From: Methanoculleus sp. MH98A
GTDB lineage: Archaea; Halobacteriota; Methanomicrobia; Methanomicrobiales; Methanoculleaceae
Reading direction: 5' to 3'
Length of the DNA: 41,043 bases
Assembly (NCBI RefSeq): GCF_000691865.1
Contig: NZ_JMIO01000019.1
Coordinates: 1-41,043, forward strand
Positions within the stretch are counted from its first letter, which is position 1, and every line of letters begins with the position of its first letter. Shown here in pieces: positions 16,979 to 25,370 of this stretch. Under the pieces are notes generated by a model. The model did no database searches. It worked only from the letters and a program-made list of their open reading frames with translations, and was not told the DNA's origin. A program made the translations under genes and the position numbers.

Positions 16979-17667
16979 TGGCGGCGACCCTCACCGGCGA
17001 CCTTCCTCTCATCTACGACGCTCTCTTCGCGGCGTTCGGCCACCAGCACTGGTGGCCTGCAAAGACGCCGTTCGAGACGATGGTCGGCGCGATCCTGACC
17101 CAGAACGTCTCCTGGACGAACGCGGCAAAGGCCGTCCGTAACCTCGAAGACGCCGGGATGCTCGACCCCCGCCTCCTCGCCGCGGCCGATACCCCCGAAA
17201 TCGCCCGCCTGATCATCCCTTCCCGGTACTACAACCAGAAAGCAGAGCGGATCAGGGAGTTCGCCGGGGTCTATGTCAGGGAGTTTCACGCCGACCCGGC
17301 GGCGATGGCGGCCGTGGAGACCGGCGAACTCCGCGAGCGGCTGCTCGCCCTCCGGGGTTTCGGGAAGGAGACGGCGGACACCATCCTGCTGTACGCCTGC
17401 GAAAAACCGGTCTTCGTCGTCGACGCCTACACCCGGCGGATATTCTCGCGCTACGGCCTCCTCCCCGAAGGGGCGTCCTACGACCTGACGCAACGGCTCT
17501 TTGCCGAGAACCTGGACCCGGACGTGGAACTCTTCAACGACTACCACGCCCAGATCGTGCGCCTGGGAAAGACCGTCTGCAAAAAGTCTCCGCTCTGCGA
17601 CCGCTGCCCCATCCGCGAGGTTCAAGGGACGCTCCGGTGCGCCGTGGGGCGGGGTGAAGGGAGTTAG
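16978..17667 (+). CDS. HhH-GPD DNA glycosylase related to endonuclease III (COG2231 type)
   Basis: A 229-residue protein. The hallmark opening is FGHQHWWPAKTPFETMVGAI followed by LTQNVSWTNAAKAVRNL, typical of the endonuclease III-related COG2231 group. The helix-hairpin-helix is LLALRGFGKETADTILLYA, and the catalytic Asp lies in VFVVDAYTRRI. A C-terminal cysteine cluster (C-x5-C-x2-C-x10-C, in VCKKSPLCDRCPI to TLRC) probably holds a 4Fe-4S cluster with looser spacing than classical Nth. Likely role: removal of damaged bases. Its ATG overlaps the NAD synthetase stop (TGATG), implying translational coupling. A noncoding repeat block follows. Confidence 0.88.
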   Translation: MAATLTGDLPLIYDALFAAFGHQHWWPAKTPFETMVGAILTQNVSWTNAAKAVRNLEDAGMLDPRLLAAADTPEIARLIIPSRYYNQKAERIREFAGVYVREFHADPAAMAAVETGELRERLLALRGFGKETADTILLYACEKPVFVVDAYTRRIFSRYGLLPEGASYDLTQRLFAENLDPDVELFNDYHAQIVRLGKTVCKKSPLCDRCPIREVQGTLRCAVGRGEGS

Positions 17668-17699
17668 GTCTTCTGGGTGCGACGGACGGAATGCGACTG

Positions 17700-17985
17700 G
17701 CCGCAGGGCAGGAGCATGAGCACCGGAGGTGCGAACGTCCGGAGCTTGGGAAAACGCGAAGCGTTTTCGAGTTGCGACGGGCCGAAGGGTGCGACAGTTC
17801 ACTAGAACCGGAGCATGAGAAGCCCGAAGGGCTTCGAGTCCGGAGCGCGAGCACCGTCAGGTGCGGGGTACACACAGCGGAACGACGGGTGCAGGAGCAC
17901 CGAGGGGGCAAAGCGCGACGGGAACTCGTCAACAATCACACGAACTTCGCGTTCTCGAAGACCTTCGGTCTTCTCGAACCCCGCC
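17700..17985. repeat. Hairpin mosaic, related to the block at 2861-3035
   Basis: Contains three 7-3-7 hairpins: AAAACGC-GAA-GCGTTTT at 17751-17767, GAAGCCC-GAA-GGGCTTC at 17819-17835 and GAAGACC-TTC-GGTCTTC at 17957-17973. Shorter ones include GCACC-GGA-GGTGC near 17719-17731 and GCACC-GTCA-GGTGC near 17851-17864. The stretch 17774-17850 aligns with 2861-2936. Confidence 0.7.
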
Positions 17986-18222
17986 CCTTCGGCCAGTCGC
18001 GTAACGAACCACCGCAATCGCCATGACTGCCCCCGCCCCTGAGGGGCGGAACGACTGCCGGGAGCGTAGCGAACGGCAGGAGTTTGAGCACCGAAGGTGC
18101 GAGTGAGGAGCGCGAAGCGCGGGTGGGGTGGGGCAAATGAGATGTGTGGATCTTTACGAATTGGAGACAGGGGAGGGGGGGCATTCCCCCCTCCCCGTCA
18201 GCCCCACCCCAGTGGCGATAGC
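17985..18222. repeat. Dispersed intergenic element, copy 2
   Basis: Repeats the module order of 1015-1290: CCCTTCGGCCAGTCG, ATCGCCATGACTGCCC, a CGCCCC-TGA-GGGGCG hairpin, GAGGAGCGCGAAGCGCGGG, a G-rich linker, an 11-bp G/C stem at 18170-18180 with 18186-18196 (loop GCATT), then CCGTCAGCCCC and GTGGCGAT. It also has extra hairpins GCACC-GAA-GGTGC at 18088-18100 and GCGC-GAA-GCGC at 18110-18120. Confidence 0.6.
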
Positions 18223-18361
18223 CACCACGGTCCACTGTATGGGGACATGCTCGAGGAAAAAGGCCGATCCTAGGGACAAGCCGGGCCCAGCACCAACCTC
18301 ATCGGGGTAGGGGAAGACCGAAAAAAGGCTTCAACAGAGTCTTTGATACACTTCTCCCTTA

Positions 18362-18397
18362 CCTTCGCGTTCTTCGCGCCTTCGCGTGAACTTGCGG
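18362..18397. repeat. Short tandem TTCGCG units
   Basis: Three imperfect units built on CTTCGCG (spacings 9 and 8 bases) and a fourth degenerate CTTGCGG lie in a row, between the repeat block and the small gene at 18480. No protein reading accounts for them. Confidence 0.5.
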
Positions 18398-18479
18398 AAT
18401 GTGGATGATGATACGGCTCACGCAAAATGAGCGATGACTCTCCCCAGGCCGCCAGCGCCGGGAGAAAACCAATGCCCGC

Positions 18480-18659
18480 TCACTTCTTCCGGTAGATGTT
18501 CAACCCGATCTTGATCTCCTCGTGTTCCGGCACCGCGACGTTGCCCTCGGTCGAGGCGATCGTGATCGACTTCCCGCTCTTCGATGCGCCGAACTCTTTT
18601 TCGAGATCCACGCGTATGGTGAGGACGCTTCCCTCAACCGTCATGTCGACGTTCTTCAT
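18480..18659 (-). CDS. Small conserved protein of unknown function
   Basis: 59 residues, MKNVDMTVEGSVLTIRVDLE then KEFGASKSGKSITIASTEGN and a basic tail ending IYRKK. The alternation of hydrophobic residues suggests a small beta barrel or sandwich. Short proteins of this type recur in methanogens and haloarchaea to my recollection, always without assigned function. I chose ATG 18659 because the family-like part begins there; the frame is open further up to 18710, but that part overlaps the RecQ promoter region. It is divergent from recQ with 107 bp between starts. Confidence 0.65.
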   Translation of the reverse strand: MKNVDMTVEGSVLTIRVDLEKEFGASKSGKSITIASTEGNVAVPEHEEIKIGLNIYRKK

Positions 18660-18766
18660 CGCTTTCAGTACGTGCGTTCCCCGCGGATATGCGCATCGGT
18701 GCGGGAACAATAAACGCTATCCCGCCCCCGGTCCAACCGTACCAGCACATCAGGTTCTGTGACGCA

Positions 18767-20581
18767 ATGGACGCAAAACACACTGCTCTTGAGAAATACT
18801 TCGGCTACACGTCGTTCCTTCCCCACCAGGAAGAGATCGTCGATGCCGTCCTCGCCGGGCGCGACGTCCTCGCCGTCATGGCGACCGGGGGCGGCAAGTC
18901 GCTCTGCTACCAGCTCCCCGCCCTCGTCTTCGGCGGGCTTACAGTCGTCGTCTCGCCGCTCATTGCCCTGATGAAAGACCAGGTCGACGGTCTTCGGGCA
19001 AACGGCATCCCGGCGGCGACGATCAACAGTTCGCTCGGGTATGGGGAGCAGAAGATCGTCGAGCGGGTGATCCTCGAAGGCCGCATCCGGGTCCTCTACG
19101 TCTCGCCGGAACGGGCGGTGCAGCCGTTCTTCCTCTCGCTCATCGCAAAAGCGGACGTCAGGCTCATCGCCGTCGACGAGGCGCACTGCATCTCCATGTG
19201 GGGCCACAACTTCCGCCCCGAATACCGCCGGCTCCGGGCGCTCAAGGAGCGGTTCCCCGCCGTCCCCGTCATCGCCCTGACCGCGACCGCCATCCCCGCC
19301 GTCGCAAACGACATCGCGGTGCAGCTCAATCTTTCGAATCCGGCCCGGTTCGTCGGGAGTTTCAACCGCGAAAACCTCACCTACCGGGTGGTGCAGAAGG
19401 CCCGTTACTTCCCGCGGCTCGTCACCTACCTGCGCGAGCACCCGGACGACGCCGGGATCATCTACTGCTTCTCCCAGAAAGCAACGGAGGAACTCGCGAA
19501 GAAACTGCAGGAGAAGGGATTTTCGGCGCTCCCCTACCACGCGGGCCTCCCCGACAGCGTCCGCGCGGAGCATCAGGAGGCCTTCTCGCGCGGCGATACC
19601 GCGATCATCTGCGCCACCGTCGCCTTCGGCATGGGCATCGACAAACCCGACGTGCGGTTCGTCATCCACACCGACCTCCCGAAGAATATCGAGTCCTACT
19701 ACCAGGAGACCGGCAGAGCGGGGAGAGACGGGGAGAAAAGCGACTGCATCCTCTTCTACTCCCGGGGCGACTACGGCACGATCCGCTACATCATCGAGAA
19801 GGAGGACGGCGATGCGACACAGAAGGACATCGCCTACCGAAAGGCCGGGGCGATGCTCGACTACTGCGAGACCACCGGGTGCCGGAGGAAGTTCCTGCTC
19901 GCCTACTTCGGCGAGTCCTACCCGGAGGAGCGGTGCGGCGCATGCGACCGCTGCGAGACGCCGGTGAAGGTATTCGATGGCACGGAGGTGGCGTCGGCGG
20001 TCATCTCCTGCATCCGGGAGACAGGGGAGCGGTTCGGCGCATCGTATGTCGCCGACGTGCTCGCCGGTTCGAAGAGCGCGAGGATCCGGGAGAACGGGCA
20101 CGACCGGCTTGCCGCCTACGGTTCCGGCAGGGGCTACACCCGCGACCAGTGGCTCCTCTTCATCCAGGAGATGGTCGGGAAGGGGTTCGTCGCGTCGACC
20201 GGCGGCCGGTACCCGGTCCTCGTTTCAAACGACCGGAGCCGGGCGGTGCTCGCAGGAAAGATCCCGGTGCCGCTTGCAGAGCCGCGTCCGGAGGGCGTCA
20301 TCGCGGCACGGGTCGAGAACGACTACGACGAGGCCCTTTTCCTCCGGCTCCGCCGGCTCCGGAAGGTCGTCGCCGACCTCGACCACGTGCCGCCGTTCGT
20401 CGTCTTCCACGACCGGAGCCTCAAGGAGATGGCGACGTCTTACCCGACCACCGGCGTCGCCTTCCTCGAGATCTACGGCGTCAGCGAGGCGAAACTGAAG
20501 CGTTACGGGAGGAGGTTCCTCGACGCCATCGATAAGCACTGCGCCGAGCACGGGATCGGGCCGGAGCAGCGGAGCGGGTGA
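18767..20581 (+). CDS. recQ: ATP-dependent DNA helicase RecQ
   Basis: A 604-residue superfamily 2 helicase. Motif 0 is YFGYTSFLPHQEEIVDAVL, Walker A ATGGGKSLCYQLPAL, motif Ia VVVSPLIALMKDQV, DEAH box AVDEAHCISMWGHNFRPEY, motif III LTATA, motif V ATVAFGMGIDKPDVR and motif VI QETGRAGRDG. The zinc-binding part of RQC is CRRKFLLAYFGESY to CGACDRC, followed by a winged helix. The last ~80 residues form an HRDC domain (LFLRLRRLRKVVADLDHVPP). RecQ unwinds branched DNA in recombination and replication repair. Length is normal for a bacterial-type RecQ with one HRDC. ATG 18767 matches the family N-terminus (MDAKHTALEKYFGY); an upstream ATG at 18689 adds an unconserved leader. Confidence 0.95.
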   Translation: MDAKHTALEKYFGYTSFLPHQEEIVDAVLAGRDVLAVMATGGGKSLCYQLPALVFGGLTVVVSPLIALMKDQVDGLRANGIPAATINSSLGYGEQKIVERVILEGRIRVLYVSPERAVQPFFLSLIAKADVRLIAVDEAHCISMWGHNFRPEYRRLRALKERFPAVPVIALTATAIPAVANDIAVQLNLSNPARFVGSFNRENLTYRVVQKARYFPRLVTYLREHPDDAGIIYCFSQKATEELAKKLQEKGFSALPYHAGLPDSVRAEHQEAFSRGDTAIICATVAFGMGIDKPDVRFVIHTDLPKNIESYYQETGRAGRDGEKSDCILFYSRGDYGTIRYIIEKEDGDATQKDIAYRKAGAMLDYCETTGCRRKFLLAYFGESYPEERCGACDRCETPVKVFDGTEVASAVISCIRETGERFGASYVADVLAGSKSARIRENGHDRLAAYGSGRGYTRDQWLLFIQEMVGKGFVASTGGRYPVLVSNDRSRAVLAGKIPVPLAEPRPEGVIAARVENDYDEALFLRLRRLRKVVADLDHVPPFVVFHDRSLKEMATSYPTTGVAFLEIYGVSEAKLKRYGRRFLDAIDKHCAEHGIGPEQRSG

Positions 20582-20666
20582 CCCCGTCACGCGTAAACAC
20601 CTCGGATTCATCCTCAACTCGATGTATTAATGAACAAGGAAAGCCAATATGCCATATACAAGGCAT

Positions 20667-21634
20667 ATGCGGCTCATTTCATGGAACATAGATCTCTTCC
20701 GCTCCGGTCTCAAGAGCGTGGAGAAGAAAGTCGAAGCAGTCTGCCAGCACTCGCCTGACATCGTCGCCTTCCAGGAGGTGACGGACCGGGCGCTGCCGCT
20801 CTTCCGGGAAGAACTGGAGAAGTTCGGGTTGCTCTACGCCGTCGACAGCCTCGCGCTGGTGGATATCGCGCGGGTGGCCTACATGGCCGAGCGGCTGAAC
20901 GACCTTCGCGCACGGGGCGCGAACGATCCGTTCCAGTTCGCGTACAGCGTCTCCCGGCTCTCGGAACAGTATTCGCCTCCCGGTGAAGCAAAGAACTGCG
21001 GGTGCCTGATCGCGAGCAGGTATCCTATCACGCCGTTAAACCCGCTCGACTTCGATATCCCGTGGAAACAGCGGGTGGTCTCCGCCGTCGTCAGCGCACC
21101 GGCGGGCGAGTTCGAGGTTCACAACGTCCACGTGCCGACGGCCATAGGAAACAGGAGGAACGAGATCGTCAAGGCCGAGACGCTGGCCGGGATCTACCGC
21201 CACCTCGCCGTCCAGTCGGCACGACCGCGGATCCTCTGCGGCGATCTCCACATCCCGGAGGCGGAACTCCCCGACGGACGATCGTTCCCTTCTACCGCGA
21301 TATCATCCCGGACAAAAATTACAACACCACGATCTCCGAGAGCGACGAGTACCTCGGCCGCCCGAGAAAGTGGTGGTATAACGCCGAGATGAACGTCCTT
21401 CCGGGTCTTGCGGAGTACGACCTCCCCGACGTCTTCCGCAGACTTCACGGCTACCAGGCGAGGGAGTACAGCTGGTGCCCCGACCGCGGGCCCGAGGATG
21501 TGCCGAAGTGCAAACGCTACGACCACATCTTCGCGTCCGTGCGCCTCAACCCGACGGCGTGCTGGTACCTCCATGACCTGCGGGGGCAGGGGTTGAGCGA
21601 TCACTCCGCCGTCGTGATGGACTTCGAACCGTGA
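20667..21634 (+). pseudogene. Endonuclease/exonuclease/phosphatase family protein (frameshifted)
   Basis: EEP-superfamily (DNase I-like) metal-dependent phosphodiesterase. The first frame gives MRLISWNIDLFRSG, IVAFQEVTDRALP (catalytic Glu), CGCLIASRYPI, FEVHNVHVPTAIGNRR and ILCGDLHIPEAELPDG. It then loses sense at GG 21276-21277. One added base there gives LPDG-TIVPFYRDIIPDKNY, and the second frame continues with CKRYDHIFAS and LSDHSAVVMDFEP (the SDH motif) to a stop at 21632-21634. The restored length is about 322 residues. Substrate could be DNA, a nucleotide or a phospholipid headgroup. ATG 20667 begins the family sequence; 20649 adds six residues. It lies 85 bp after recQ with its own AT-rich upstream region. 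Confidence 0.75.
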
Positions 21635-21684
21635 GTTGACCCCGGGGACTGCGCCGTCTCAGCAACTCTTTTTTCGATACGAAC

Positions 21685-21694
21685 CTATTTATAC
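21685..21694 (+). promoter_or_regulatory. TATA box for the PPOX-fold gene
   Basis: CTATTTATAC sits in an AT-rich gap, 34-43 bp before ATG 21728, with a ribosome site GGTGA at about 21717-21721. Confidence 0.6.
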
Positions 21695-21727
21695 CTGAAA
21701 CCAAGAAAAATACATCGGTGAAAAACG

Positions 21728-22132
21728 ATGGTTGCACTTACTGAAGAGATGAAGAGGGCTTTCCAGACGATGAAGGCGTTCCCGGTCGCCACGGCCTCGA
21801 AGGACGGTTGGCCGAACGTGGTGCCGATCGCGTTCGTCGAGATCGTCGACGACGAGACGATCTGGATCGCGGACAACTTCATGAAGAAGACGCTCGCAAA
21901 CGTCCAGGAGAACCCGAAGGTCTCCATCTACGTCTGGGGACCCGAGACGAAGGGCTGCTTCCAGGTCAAGGGCGACGTCGAGATCCGGTCGAGCGGCCCG
22001 GAGTTCGAGAAGATGCAGTTCACCGTCCGGGCGAAGATGGCGAAGGCGCCGGCGAAGACCCTCCTCATCATGAAGGTCCGCGAGATCTACGAGTGCTCCC
22101 CCGGGCCGAAGGCCGGAGAGAAGATCATTTGA
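21728..22132 (+). CDS. PPOX-fold flavin-binding protein
   Basis: A 134-residue split-barrel protein of the pyridoxamine 5'-phosphate oxidase-like family. Motifs are AFPVATASKDGWPNVVPIAF, TIWIADNFMKKTLANVQENP and VSIYVWGPETKGCFQVKGDV. Methanogen members of this length bind FMN (or possibly F420) and act as electron-transfer or reductase proteins; the partner is unknown. The start has both a TATA box and GGTGA ribosome site. A T5 run at 22138-22142 follows the stop closely. A second, frameshifted member of the family is at 9585-10060. Confidence 0.88.
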   Translation: MVALTEEMKRAFQTMKAFPVATASKDGWPNVVPIAFVEIVDDETIWIADNFMKKTLANVQENPKVSIYVWGPETKGCFQVKGDVEIRSSGPEFEKMQFTVRAKMAKAPAKTLLIMKVREIYECSPGPKAGEKII

Positions 22133-22137
22133 ATCAC

Positions 22138-22142
22138 TTTTT
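22138..22142 (+). terminator. T-run terminator after the PPOX-fold gene
   Basis: Five T directly follow the stop codon (6 bp away) in an otherwise GC-rich gap between convergent genes. Confidence 0.35.
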
Positions 22143-22325
22143 GAGAGAATTTACTGGGTTATTTCTCCCGGCCGGGGTGGGAGAGGAGATACGCACGGAG
22201 AGGATGTTCTCTCGCGGCGATCGGTGAGACGGTCTCGTCGGGGGCGAAACCGGCGTGTCCCGAAAATCCCCTCCGCATCCGCACCACAATCCGGCGCAAA
22301 GGGACGGCTGTATGAAAAAGGTACC

Positions 22326-23093
22326 CTACCCGCTCCCTTCTTCGAGCGGGATGACGACAGGAATGCCTTTATGCCGCTCGACAATAACATGAACGCCGTA
22401 CACCTCGCGAAGCATGGCGGGGGTGACCACTTCGCTACCGCCGGCGGCAAAGATTGTGCCCTCTTTTAAGAAGATGAACCCGTCCGAGTAACGCAGCGCA
22501 AGGTTGAGATCGTGCATGGTCATGACCGCCGAGACCGGTTGTTCACGCACCGCCTCGCGGACGATGCGCAGGATATCGAGCTGGTTCTTCAGGTCGAGAC
22601 TGCTTGTCGGCTCGTCAAGCAGGAGAAGACGCGGTTCCTGGACAAACGCCCGTGCGACGCTCACCTTCTGCAACTCGCCGCCGCTGATCTCGTCTATGTA
22701 ACGGAGGGAGAGCGCTTCCAGGTTCAGACGCCTGATTGCCGCGTCGACGACCTTCAAGTCGTTTTCTGAAATATTCCAGCGGATATGTGGCCGGCGGCCG
22801 AGCAGGATGGCATCAAACACGGTCAGTCTCCCGGTCTCGCATCGCTGGGGAACGTAACCGATCTCCCGGGCGATCTCTACCCGGTTAAGAGCGAGGACCT
22901 CTCTGCCGTCTATCAGGATGGCGCCGTTTTTCGGCGTTAAAATGGTGTTGATGCACTTGAGCAGCGTGGTCTTGCCTACACCGTTCGGCCCCAGAATGGA
23001 GAGCACCTCGTTTCGTCCGAGAGCGAACCGCACGTCGCTGAGAGCAGGTGTGCTGCGGTAGTCAAATGCAAGCCCGTCTACGCTGAGGATCAC
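22326..23093 (-). CDS. ABC transporter ATP-binding protein, iron-complex/cobalamin type
   Basis: A 255-residue ATPase of the FecE/BtuD group. Walker A is GPNGVGKTTLLKC, the Q loop YVPQRCETG, signature ISGGELQKVSVARAFVQEP, Walker B LLLLDEPTSSLDLK and H-loop VMTMHDLNLALRYSD. It powers the permease encoded just upstream. The start is GTG 23093, overlapping the permease stop by GTGA, so translation is coupled. It is the last gene of a three-gene unit and converges with the PPOX-fold gene. Confidence 0.93.
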   Translation of the reverse strand: MILSVDGLAFDYRSTPALSDVRFALGRNEVLSILGPNGVGKTTLLKCINTILTPKNGAILIDGREVLALNRVEIAREIGYVPQRCETGRLTVFDAILLGRRPHIRWNISENDLKVVDAAIRRLNLEALSLRYIDEISGGELQKVSVARAFVQEPRLLLLDEPTSSLDLKNQLDILRIVREAVREQPVSAVMTMHDLNLALRYSDGFIFLKEGTIFAAGGSEVVTPAMLREVYGVHVIVERHKGIPVVIPLEEGSG

Positions 23094-24160
23094 CGTCGAT
23101 ACCCCCGGAACAGCAGGTAGATGAACATCGGTGCCCCGATAAACGCAGTGAGGACAGCGACGGGGAGAAGATTCGGTGCGACAACGAGCCGGGCGGCAGT
23201 ATCGGCGGCAAGCAGGAGGATAGCTCCTGCAAGACAGGAGCCGGGGATGAGATAGCGGTGGTCGTCACCGATGAGCCGCCGGACCATGTGCGGGCAGACG
23301 AGCCCGACAAAACCGATGATGCCGAGGAATGCGACCGTCATTGCGGACACCAGCGACGCGACCACCATTCCCACCAGGCGGAGCCGGCTGACGTTGACAC
23401 CCAGCCCCTTTGCCGCCTCATCGCCGACGTCGACGGCGTTGTAGTTCCAGGCGTTGAGGATGAAATAGATGCAGGATGCTGCCACGAAGATGCCCATGAT
23501 CCAGATCTCGGTCCATCCCGCCCGGCCGACATCCCCGAACGTCCAGAAGACGACGGCCGCAAGCTGGGTATCGTCGGCGAAGTACTGTAAAAACATCGTC
23601 CCTGCAGAGAAGAGCGAGGAGAGGGCCACGCCTGCGAGCACCATCACCTCCGGCGAGGCGGTGCGAAGGTGTGCTATGGCCAGGATGACGGCGGTTGCGA
23701 CCATGCAGCAGAGGAAGGCGGCACACGATGTCAGGTAAGGGTTGTTGATGACGACGGCGTCGGTGAGGGTGCTCGTCATCTCGCCTGCCCCGAAGACGAT
23801 GACCGCGAGGGCAGCACCAAAAGCGGCGGCGTTGGAGATACCGAGGGTGAAAGGCGAGCCGAGCGGGTTTCGGAGGATCGACTGCATCACCACGCCCGCC
23901 ACGGCAAGGCCGGCTCCGGCGATGACTGCGGCGAGCGCCTGCGGGAGCCTGATGTTCCAGACGATCGCATGCCATGTCACCGTATCGCCCTGCCCGGAAA
24001 ATATCAGGATGACGTCGAGAAACGGGATGGTCACCGCGCCGACCGAGACGGCGGTGACGAGCAGGAGGAAGAGAACAACACAGCCTGCACAGAGAAATGC
24101 GATTTTTCGTCCCGTATACCGAAGGTATGCCCGGGAGATCTCTCCGTCCGCAACGTGCAT
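23090..24160 (-). CDS. ABC transporter permease, FecCD family
   Basis: A 356-residue permease with about nine to ten membrane helices. Family landmarks are IRLPQALAAVIAGAGLAVAG, VVMQSILRNPLGSPFTLGIS, VMVLAGVALSSLFSAGTM, LGIIGFVGLVCPHMVRRLIG (coupling helix) and LVVAPNLLPVAVLTAFIGAP. A homodimer would form the channel for a chelated-iron or corrinoid substrate. ATG 24160 follows GGAG at 9 nt. The gene is 28 bp downstream of the binding-protein gene in the same operon. Confidence 0.93.
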   Translation of the reverse strand: MHVADGEISRAYLRYTGRKIAFLCAGCVVLFLLLVTAVSVGAVTIPFLDVILIFSGQGDTVTWHAIVWNIRLPQALAAVIAGAGLAVAGVVMQSILRNPLGSPFTLGISNAAAFGAALAVIVFGAGEMTSTLTDAVVINNPYLTSCAAFLCCMVATAVILAIAHLRTASPEVMVLAGVALSSLFSAGTMFLQYFADDTQLAAVVFWTFGDVGRAGWTEIWIMGIFVAASCIYFILNAWNYNAVDVGDEAAKGLGVNVSRLRLVGMVVASLVSAMTVAFLGIIGFVGLVCPHMVRRLIGDDHRYLIPGSCLAGAILLLAADTAARLVVAPNLLPVAVLTAFIGAPMFIYLLFRGYRR

Positions 24161-24188
24161 GGATGTTCGCTCCGGATTCTAAAAGAGG

Positions 24189-25370
24189 TCAGAGGGTGAT
24201 CCGGCAGTAAGCCAGACCTTCGAAACGCCTGCTGATATCGTCAAAGACCGGTTTTCCAACCAGGAAGGTGTAGATCTCATCTGCTTTCTCTTCAATGACG
24301 ATATCGCTGAATTGCTCGGGATACATCAGGGTGCCGGCGTAGTACGCGCTGATGATCGCCGTGCCGTAGTTGTAGCTGTACCAGTTGTACGGGACCAGCC
24401 CATACACCTCACCGTTCTGCACCGCTTTCAGGATCCGCAGGCTTTCGTCGGTCCGCATCATGTCGATGGCATCGGGATTGATCTGCACCGTGCCGAGTTC
24501 GACGAAGATCACGTCGGGATCCCAGTCTAGGATCTTCTCCTTTGCGACGTCGACCTGCGCGGCCGGATTGTCGGGGTTGTTGGCGACGTTGAACCGGTTG
24601 GCATTGATATACTCAAACGGGGCGTAGGTCGGCGAGGTCGACTGGAACCCCTGCGGCCCGCGGCTTGAGATGCCGGCAACGTAGACCGTCACCGGGTTCG
24701 TGGGGTTGACACCGGCAACCCGGCCTGCCAGGTCGTCGATCTGCGCCTCGAGGAATGCAACGACTTCGTCCGCACGATCTTCCTTACCGATGACCGTACC
24801 CATCAGCCGGAGGGAATCGTACAGCGCCTCGCGGTTCGCCGTTGGATCCCCGTAGTTGAGGCCGACGACCGGGATGCCGGTCTTCTCCTGGAGTTCTTCG
24901 TCACTGAGCGCGGCTGTCGCCCCGTTGGTCCGGAAGATCACGTCAGGGTTGCAGAGGACGATATTCTCCGGGTTGTCATCGCTGTGGTGGTTGCCGATGA
25001 GAGGCAGCGATGCGTATTCAGGGTGGGCAAGATAATACGCTCGCGCATTATACTCCTTTTCGCTATAGGAGTTGTCTGCCTTGTCGATGTTGTCGACACC
25101 GACGACAAGATCGCTGCCTTCGAGGTAGGTGATGAGGCGGAGGCACCCTGCACCGGAACAGACGACCCGTGTGGGGTTCACCGGGACCGTCACCTCGCGG
25201 CCGTAGGCATCGGTGATGGTGACAATCTCACCTGCCGGTTCGTTCCCTGTAACGTTTCTCGTCGCGGTCGTCTGGCTTCCGGTGCAGCCGCAGAAGCATG
25301 TTGCGAGGATGAGCATCACAACGAGTCCCAGAATGGTATTGCGTGGCGAGCAAATCATAATTACTTTCAC
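24189..25370 (-). CDS. ABC transporter substrate-binding lipoprotein, iron-complex/cobalamin type
   Basis: A 393-residue periplasmic-binding-type protein (helical-backbone class III). The signal region LGLVVMLILATCFCGCTGSQ includes a lipobox-like FCGC, so it is probably membrane-tethered. The mature part has TITDAYGREVTVPVNPTRVV, PLIGNHHSDDNPENIVLCNP, DWDPDVIFVELG and GLVPYNWYSYNYGTAIISAY. It resembles methanogen iron(III)-complex binding proteins; cobalamin is possible, since cobalamin genes occur 5 kb away, but nothing links them. The start is GTG 25370 or ATG 25358. First gene of the import operon; an AT-rich 19-bp inverted repeat covers the start. Confidence 0.9.
   Translation of the reverse strand: MKVIMICSPRNTILGLVVMLILATCFCGCTGSQTTATRNVTGNEPAGEIVTITDAYGREVTVPVNPTRVVCSGAGCLRLITYLEGSDLVVGVDNIDKADNSYSEKEYNARAYYLAHPEYASLPLIGNHHSDDNPENIVLCNPDVIFRTNGATAALSDEELQEKTGIPVVGLNYGDPTANREALYDSLRLMGTVIGKEDRADEVVAFLEAQIDDLAGRVAGVNPTNPVTVYVAGISSRGPQGFQSTSPTYAPFEYINANRFNVANNPDNPAAQVDVAKEKILDWDPDVIFVELGTVQINPDAIDMMRTDESLRILKAVQNGEVYGLVPYNWYSYNYGTAIISAYYAGTLMYPEQFSDIVIEEKADEIYTFLVGKPVFDDISRRFEGLAYCRITL

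Larger units (their letters stand above)
17668..18479. other. Repeat-rich noncoding block C
   Basis: No supported gene in 812 bases. From 17690 to about 17985 it is a hairpin mosaic; from 17985 to 18222 it carries the second copy of the ordered element seen in block A; 18362-18397 holds TTCGCG-type tandem units; the rest is unremarkable. Frames open here are hairpin artefacts with repetitive Arg/Glu/Gly content. Confidence 0.7.

Noticed and set aside
18665-20101. 478-codon minus-strand frame opposite recQ
   Set aside because: RecQ motifs on the plus strand are complete; the antisense frame is a GC shadow.
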